Below, in pieces: positions 13,099 through 16,628 of a stretch of 16,628 bases of DNA. The stretch spans positions 1 to 16,628 of the forward strand of contig JALUUA010000043.1 in assembly GCA_027021605.1 (NCBI GenBank), read 5' to 3'. The first letter of the stretch is position 1. Each line of letters begins with the position of its first letter. The notes beneath the pieces are model-generated. The model was not told the origin of the DNA and did not search any database. It saw only the letters and a list, made by a program, of their open reading frames with translations. A program made the translations under genes and the position numbers. Origin of the DNA: Candidatus Bipolaricaulota bacterium (GTDB lineage Bacteria > Bipolaricaulota > Bipolaricaulia > RBG-16-55-9).

Positions 13099-13112
13099 CT
13101 GATCTGCGTCAA
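13099..13112. promoter_or_regulatory. FNR/CRP-family-like palindrome
   Basis: The minus strand reads TTGAC-GCAG-ATCAG, matching the FNR consensus TTGAT-N4-ATCAA at eight of ten positions and keeping the TGA-N6-TCA core of the CRP/FNR superfamily. It is centred about 65 bp upstream of the likely start of plus-strand transcription and about 115 bp from the minus-strand start codon. Anaerobic or NO-dependent control of cytochrome genes by such regulators is common. No regulator gene is in the window. Confidence 0.4.
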
Positions 13113-13158
13113 AAGGGGGGACGTTCCCCCACCCCGCTACGGAGCCTGATGATTGTCG

Positions 13159-13164
13159 TATAAT
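13159..13164 (+). promoter_or_regulatory. -10 box of candidate beta-helix promoter
   Basis: Perfect TATAAT in a locally AT-rich stretch, 72 bp before the ATG at 13,236. No good -35 lies at 16-18 bases upstream (GCTACG region), which would fit an activator-dependent promoter. Confidence 0.45.
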
Positions 13165-13235
13165 TGCATTCAAGCGTCTTACTGCTGTAGGATCACGCAG
13201 ATTTTAAGGCGACAAGCCGAAAAGGGGTGAGTAGC

Positions 13236-14267
13236 ATGCGACGCCCTCTCGTGCTCGTGCGCTGCCTTCTGGCAACGGCAGCCGTCCTCCTTCTGGGGGT
13301 GCCGGGAGGTGGGGCCTCCGAGAACCTTCAACCCCCGAGGATGGAGGTGTCCTGTTCCCGGAGCGAGGGCTGCTTCCTCCTCCTCCGGGAGGCGCTGGAG
13401 CAAGCCCCCGACTCAGCGGTGATCCAAATCGGCCCCGGCGTGTACTACGAGAAGCCCCTCATCGTGAATAAGAGCGTGGCCCTGCAAGGGGCCGGAGCGG
13501 ATCGGACGCGGATTCAGCTCGTGGACCCGGACGCGGTGGCGATCAGCGTGCGCGGCGCGGGGCTGTCCGTTGAGATCCGGGATCTGGCCATTCAGGGAGG
13601 ACCTCGGTTTTCCCTTAGGAGCGAGGAGTGGAGCGTTAACTCGGGGACGGCGATCTCGGTACAAAATGACCCGCCTGAGAGCGAAATACGTACACGCCTT
13701 CGCGTGATAAGAAGCCGGGTAGTGGGCATCGAAGGGATGGAGTTGCAAGGTGCAGAGGTAATCATCACGGACAGCGAAGTGTTTTCCGTGACATCGGGGA
13801 TCCGGGGAAGCGGGCGGCTCGAGATTCAAAGCAGCTCCCTACGGAGCATCAGCTTTCAAGCGAACGTTGGTCCCAGTAATGGCGTGGGAATCTGGTTTCT
13901 CGGCCCTCGGCTTGTGTTGAAACACAGCACCATCGAGGACTACTGGGTGGGCCTCAGGTATGACAGCATAGAACGCCCGGGGAGCGGACTGTTCGGGGAG
14001 CTGATCTCCCAGGGCAATCTCTTCACCCAGAATGATGTGGGCGTAATCGTAGGGGGAAGCCTGCTGCAGGCCACCTTTCTCGATGACTCCTTTACCTGGA
14101 ACCTATCCTATGGGCTCGTGATCGCCGATCCCTCCTGTGGGGAGGACCTAGGGCTGAGGGAGTTCATTGGGAGCATAGATGGGGCCGGAAACGAATTTGC
14201 CTTCAACGGTCAGGGGGACATCTGCCCGGAGGATTATCCTTTGCCTTCGGGGTTTAGAAAGCCCTAG
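13236..14267 (+). CDS. secreted right-handed parallel beta-helix protein (NosD/pectate-lyase-like), copy 1
   Basis: The 343-residue protein has a signal peptide (MRRPLVLVRC... hydrophobic 5-21, cleavage near GASE at 27). A conserved N-terminal cap follows with Cys40/Cys46, 'LREALEQAPDSAVIQIGPGVYYEKPLIVNKSVALQGAG', then repeated beta-helix coils of about 22-25 residues ('VAISVRGAGLSVEIRDLAIQGG', 'GMELQGAEVIITDSEVFSV', 'GIRGSGRLEIQSSSLRSI'). The tail is 'NGQGDICPEDYPLPSGFRKP'. Beta-helix proteins of this kind bind or process polysaccharides or act as surface proteins; no catalytic residues can be assigned. ATG at 13,236 with AAAAGGGG eight bases upstream is preferred over the GTG at 13,227. Two paralogs follow in tandem. 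Confidence 0.87.
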   Translation: MRRPLVLVRCLLATAAVLLLGVPGGGASENLQPPRMEVSCSRSEGCFLLLREALEQAPDSAVIQIGPGVYYEKPLIVNKSVALQGAGADRTRIQLVDPDAVAISVRGAGLSVEIRDLAIQGGPRFSLRSEEWSVNSGTAISVQNDPPESEIRTRLRVIRSRVVGIEGMELQGAEVIITDSEVFSVTSGIRGSGRLEIQSSSLRSISFQANVGPSNGVGIWFLGPRLVLKHSTIEDYWVGLRYDSIERPGSGLFGELISQGNLFTQNDVGVIVGGSLLQATFLDDSFTWNLSYGLVIADPSCGEDLGLREFIGSIDGAGNEFAFNGQGDICPEDYPLPSGFRKP

Positions 14268-14360
14268 CGGCTGGGTACACGAATTCATTGAACCTCGTAG
14301 GCTCCCATCATGACGAAGATCTTCGTTTCTCTCAACGGTTGCTCACAGGAGAACTGAGCG

Positions 14361-14367
14361 TAGGAGG
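14361..14367 (+). promoter_or_regulatory. Ribosome binding site deciding the copy-2 start
   Basis: TAGGAGG with seven to eight bases to the ATG at 14,375. It rules against the upstream in-frame TTG at 14,288, whose 29 extra residues are hydrophilic. Confidence 0.75.
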
Positions 14368-14374
14368 AAGCTCT

Positions 14375-15541
14375 ATGTCAAATCAAGATCGGTCATGGGA
14401 TGGGCTGAATGGGCTCCGAGTTCCTCACGACTATCCCACGATCCAAGAGGCGATCGACGCGGCCCTCGGTGGCAGCCTGATCGAGGTAGATCGAGGCAGC
14501 TATCCCGAAAACCTCCGCATTCAAAAACCCCTCCGCCTCAAGGGCTACGGCGCGATTCTCAAGGCCGATCCCCAACGTCCCGCTGTGTCCCTAAGGGATG
14601 CCGGTGCTATCACCCTAGAAGGTTTCCGGATTCAATCCCAATCGGAAGGCAGGGGAGCTGGCACGGTGGGAGTCCTCATCCAGGGCAGGACGCAGGCTTC
14701 GCTACTCCGGAATGAACTGCAAGGTTGGGGCATAAGCATTCGGGTTCAGCCGGGCGCTTCCGCTGTGCTGGAGGAGAATATCCTGCAAACGGATGTTGCG
14801 GCCCAAGAGGTTGTGGGCATCTCGCTAGAGGGTGCAGAAGCAGAAATACTCTCCAACCAGATCCATATCGGATCTTCTTGGGAGTACGTGTTCGGGGTCT
14901 CGGCCTCGGCGAGCAAGCTGCGCATGGTCGAGAACACCATCACCCTCCTTGTAGGCTCTCGGGAAGTAGCCGCTGCACTCTTCCTGGTGAACTCTCAAGG
15001 CGAGGTCGCCGGTAACAGCATTGTGGCTCGCCGGGCAGAGGGGGTCCTGATCGACGGCAGCCGGGGTCTAACCTTGAAAGGGAATCATATCCTTGCCGAT
15101 TCGGCAGGAATCGATCTGAGGAGATCCTTGCCGGAAGACCATGATGCAGGGAGGGTGAGAATCCAAGGGAACAGCATTTTCGGTCAACTACGGTCCAGCA
15201 AGGGAATTGTAGTGGACAGTTTGCAGGTGACAATAGAGGACAACACCGTAGGGGGCCACAAAGTAGGCATCCTCTTCGGCTTTGAGGGCCAAGGCGAGTT
15301 GAAGGGGAATCTCGTGGTAGGCAACCAGGAGGACGGGGTGATCATCCAGCGCGATGCCGCACGAGTACTCCTGCACAGCAATCAAATCCTAAGCAACGGG
15401 GGTTGCGGCGTGCGCATAGAGGGGGCCTTACAGGAGAGGCTCGCCATAGAGGGGGAGGAGAACTGGATCGCAGGGAATCGACAGGGGGACCTCTGCCCCG
15501 AGGACTACCCCTGGCCGGAGGGGTTCAAAGCACCCTCATGA
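14375..15541 (+). CDS. right-handed parallel beta-helix protein, copy 2, without signal peptide
   Basis: The 388-residue protein begins 'MSNQDRSWDGLNGLRVPHDYPTIQEAIDAALGGSLIEVDRGSYPENLRIQKPLRLKGYGA', the same N-terminal cap as copies 1 and 3 but without a signal peptide and without the Cys pair. About a dozen beta-helix coils follow ('GVLIQGRTQASLLRNELQGWGISIRVQ', 'GILFGFEGQGELKGNLVVGNQEDGVIIQRD') and the same C-terminal signature, 'NRQGDLCPEDYPWPEGFKAPS'. Pairs of Asn and Gly at coil turns are typical of NosD/pectate-lyase folds. Lack of a Sec signal suggests a cytoplasmic protein, another export route, or loss of the 5' end by rearrangement; the AGGAGG site argues that the present start is used. 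The gene starts 107 bp after copy 1 and its TGA overlaps the next ATG. Confidence 0.85.
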   Translation: MSNQDRSWDGLNGLRVPHDYPTIQEAIDAALGGSLIEVDRGSYPENLRIQKPLRLKGYGAILKADPQRPAVSLRDAGAITLEGFRIQSQSEGRGAGTVGVLIQGRTQASLLRNELQGWGISIRVQPGASAVLEENILQTDVAAQEVVGISLEGAEAEILSNQIHIGSSWEYVFGVSASASKLRMVENTITLLVGSREVAAALFLVNSQGEVAGNSIVARRAEGVLIDGSRGLTLKGNHILADSAGIDLRRSLPEDHDAGRVRIQGNSIFGQLRSSKGIVVDSLQVTIEDNTVGGHKVGILFGFEGQGELKGNLVVGNQEDGVIIQRDAARVLLHSNQILSNGGCGVRIEGALQERLAIEGEENWIAGNRQGDLCPEDYPWPEGFKAPS

Positions 15542-15873
15542 CGGCATTCAGCGCCACTCGTACAGGTTGGCAAATCAAAGGCATTTGGGGCGCGACTCGA
15601 AACGCTAGAAACACCCCCCTCTCACCAACGGATCAACAAGTGTTCCTCATGGGATTCTTGCCGGTGGATGACGTAATTCGAGCCTTACAAGGAGATCCCA
15701 GGTTGGCCAACAGCGCAGTCCCCATCATCGTTGCCTGGCTGAGCGCAGATGGCAGTACGGTGTACTATAGAGGAATCTCAAGGTCAAGGAGAAGCGGTAG
15801 CCACCATGGCTCCTCCACCCCTTCCTGCCCTGGGTTCCATCTGTGGATGGCAGATTTGTCTCCTGCAAGTTGA
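15538..15873 (+). CDS. hypothetical protein (111 aa) between beta-helix copies 2 and 3
   Basis: ATG at 15,538 overlaps the TGA of copy 2 (ATGA), so coupled translation is possible, although the nearest purine-rich site is 14 bases away. The product has a soluble-looking middle ('QQVFLMGFLPVDDVIRALQGDPRLANSAVPIIVAWLSADGSTVYYRGISR') and a Ser/Arg/His-rich end. No family is recognised and no signal peptide or membrane helix is seen. The two other plus-strand frames are closed early. It could be a genuine small gene or a remnant; the rest of the gap to copy 3 holds a candidate promoter. Confidence 0.4.
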   Translation: MTAFSATRTGWQIKGIWGATRNARNTPLSPTDQQVFLMGFLPVDDVIRALQGDPRLANSAVPIIVAWLSADGSTVYYRGISRSRRSGSHHGSSTPSCPGFHLWMADLSPAS

Positions 15874-15885
15874 GCAAGCTATGAT
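15856..15885 (+). promoter_or_regulatory. Candidate promoter of beta-helix copy 3
   Basis: TTGTCT (15,856-15,861) and TATGAT (15,880-15,885) with an 18-base spacer, starting inside the end of the small ORF and about 40 bp before the ATG at 15,924. Four to five of six bases match each consensus box. Confidence 0.4.
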
Positions 15886-15923
15886 GATTCGATGATAGAG
15901 GAGAGAGGATCGGAGGATCAGCG

Positions 15924-16628
15924 ATGAGAAGGCTTTTACTCGCCCCCTTGTTGTTCTTAGGGATAGGACTGATCGGTGTCGTGAGGGAAGCAGATCAACC
16001 CCCTTCTCCCCTCACGGTCTGCCCCCAGGGACCGCCGGCCTGCGATTTCGCGCAGATCCAGCAGGCGATTGACGCTGCCCCTCCAGGAGCGACTATCGAG
16101 ATCGGAGCCGGGACGTACGCGGAGAACCTCTCCATCGTCGACAAGCCCTTAACTTTGCGAGGTCAAGGGGGAAACGCCATCATCCAAGGCGTTCTCCCAA
16201 CAGTAGCCGTAGTGCAGATCCGAGTAGCGCAACCCTCACCGGTGATCTTGGAGGAAATAGCTGTAATAGCTCCTCTTGCGGATCCAGGCTCCTTCGGTCC
16301 AGACGGCGTTGTGATCTCAGGAAGCACCCAAGCCGTGCTTCGCCGTGTACAAGTCTCTAGAGTCGATAGCTCAGGATTAGTCATCCAAGATGTGGCCAAC
16401 GCGACGATCGAAGAGTCACAGTTCTTCCACAGCGGCGATGGAATCGTGGTTGAGGGTCGCTCTAGGGTCACGATACGTCGGGTGCTCGCATTCGGCAATG
16501 GGGTTGGAATAAGCATCAGCGGCTCGGCGCAAGCACAGCTGGAGGAAGTGAGGGTGCTCGCCAATTCAGCGGCGGGTATTTTCATCGATGGCCCTCGTGC
16601 ACAAGTCCTCATTCAGGACTCGGATATC
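15924..16628 (+). CDS. secreted right-handed parallel beta-helix protein, copy 3 (3' end outside window)
   Basis: The reading frame is open from ATG at 15,924 (GGAGG seven bases upstream) to the window edge, 235 residues. It has a signal peptide (MRRLLLAPLLFLGIGLIGVV), a cap with Cys33/Cys40 ('LTVCPQGPPACDFAQIQQAIDAAPPGATIEIGAGTYAENLSIVDKPLTLRGQGG'), and regular coils of about 23 residues ('GLVIQDVANATIEESQFFHSGDGIVVEGRSRVTIRRVLAFGNGVGISISGSAQAQLEEV'). This is the NosD/right-handed beta-helix domain in its clearest form here. The cap is closely related to those of copies 1 and 2, so the three genes arose by tandem duplication. Function is probably at the cell surface or periplasm; no enzymatic residues can be named. 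Confidence 0.88.
   Translation, partial: MRRLLLAPLLFLGIGLIGVVREADQPPSPLTVCPQGPPACDFAQIQQAIDAAPPGATIEIGAGTYAENLSIVDKPLTLRGQGGNAIIQGVLPTVAVVQIRVAQPSPVILEEIAVIAPLADPGSFGPDGVVISGSTQAVLRRVQVSRVDSSGLVIQDVANATIEESQFFHSGDGIVVEGRSRVTIRRVLAFGNGVGISISGSAQAQLEEVRVLANSAAGIFIDGPRAQVLIQDSDI

Larger units (their letters stand above)
12992..13235. promoter_or_regulatory. Divergent intergenic control region
   Basis: This 244-bp gap separates the minus-strand ccm cluster from the plus-strand beta-helix genes and must hold promoters for both. It contains a FNR/CRP-type palindrome (13,099-13,112), a TATAAT box (13,159-13,164), a palindrome CCCACCC/GGGTGGG (13,016-13,030), a G6/C5 inverted repeat (13,115-13,130) and, for the minus strand, an AT-rich patch CCTTAAACCTA (13,044-13,054) that could include a weak -10. 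Confidence 0.6.

Noticed and set aside
14248..14265. Terminator after beta-helix copy 1
   Set aside because: The possible stem is five to six bases with a wobble pair and no U-run follows.
14320..14356. 15-residue ORF (ATG at 14,312, palindrome GAAGATCTTC)
   Set aside because: Too short, no ribosome site, no hydrophobic or conserved features; the palindrome is only ten bases.
15805..15893. 29-residue ORF within the end of the small hypothetical gene
   Set aside because: The purine-rich site is too far from its ATG, and the product has no recognisable features.

Overview
The window is GC-rich bacterial DNA (two hand-counted 60-base samples: about 68% in the cytochrome region, about 55% in the right-hand part). 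It codes almost entirely on the minus strand up to about 12,990, then switches to the plus strand. A System I cytochrome c maturation (ccm) locus, a LolA-like periplasmic protein next to an RND/MMPL exporter, and secreted right-handed beta-helix proteins point to a bacterium with a Gram-negative type envelope that makes c-type cytochromes. The atypical Ccm features and the tandem beta-helix family suggest a deep-branching, possibly thermophilic lineage (Bipolaricaulota/Acetothermia would fit), but the taxon is inference and not fixed by the sequence.

Layout, read in the direction of transcription. (A) 12,991 to 4,826, minus strand: a long ccm cluster. It begins with a Cys-rich secreted protein, then a truncated CcmH-like protein, ccmE (CxxxY variant), ccmF, ccmH (CxCGC variant), a short CcmI-N-like protein, ccmA, ccmB, ccmC, ccmD, a 54-residue membrane protein ending in a CxxCH haem motif, and a TPR protein. 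Most junctions are overlapping or only a few bases long, so a polycistronic transcript is likely. The largest gap, 200 bp, lies before ccmE. No ccmG or ccdA lies in the window. (B) 4,825 to 4,467: a compact regulatory region with a very stable hairpin, two sets of direct repeats (one with an exact 11-bp period) and a candidate promoter. (C) 4,466 to 1, minus strand: an RND/MMPL exporter, a LolA-like protein, a DUF2892 membrane protein, a small secreted protein and the start of a membrane-anchored YVTN beta-propeller protein. (D) 12,992 to 13,235: divergent control region with an FNR/CRP-type palindrome and a TATAAT box. (E) 13,236 to the end, plus strand: three tandem right-handed beta-helix (NosD/pectate-lyase-like) proteins, the last truncated by the window edge, with one small unknown ORF between the second and third.

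The most noteworthy points are the modified System I (CxxxY CcmE, two CxCG-type CcmH proteins of opposite topology, CcmI split into separate genes, a C-terminal CxxCH mini-protein translationally coupled to ccmD), degenerate six-base-period purine arrays at most gene boundaries of the minus-strand operons, the 11-bp-period operator-like repeats upstream of the exporter operon, and the tandem beta-helix family with a shared C-terminal signature.
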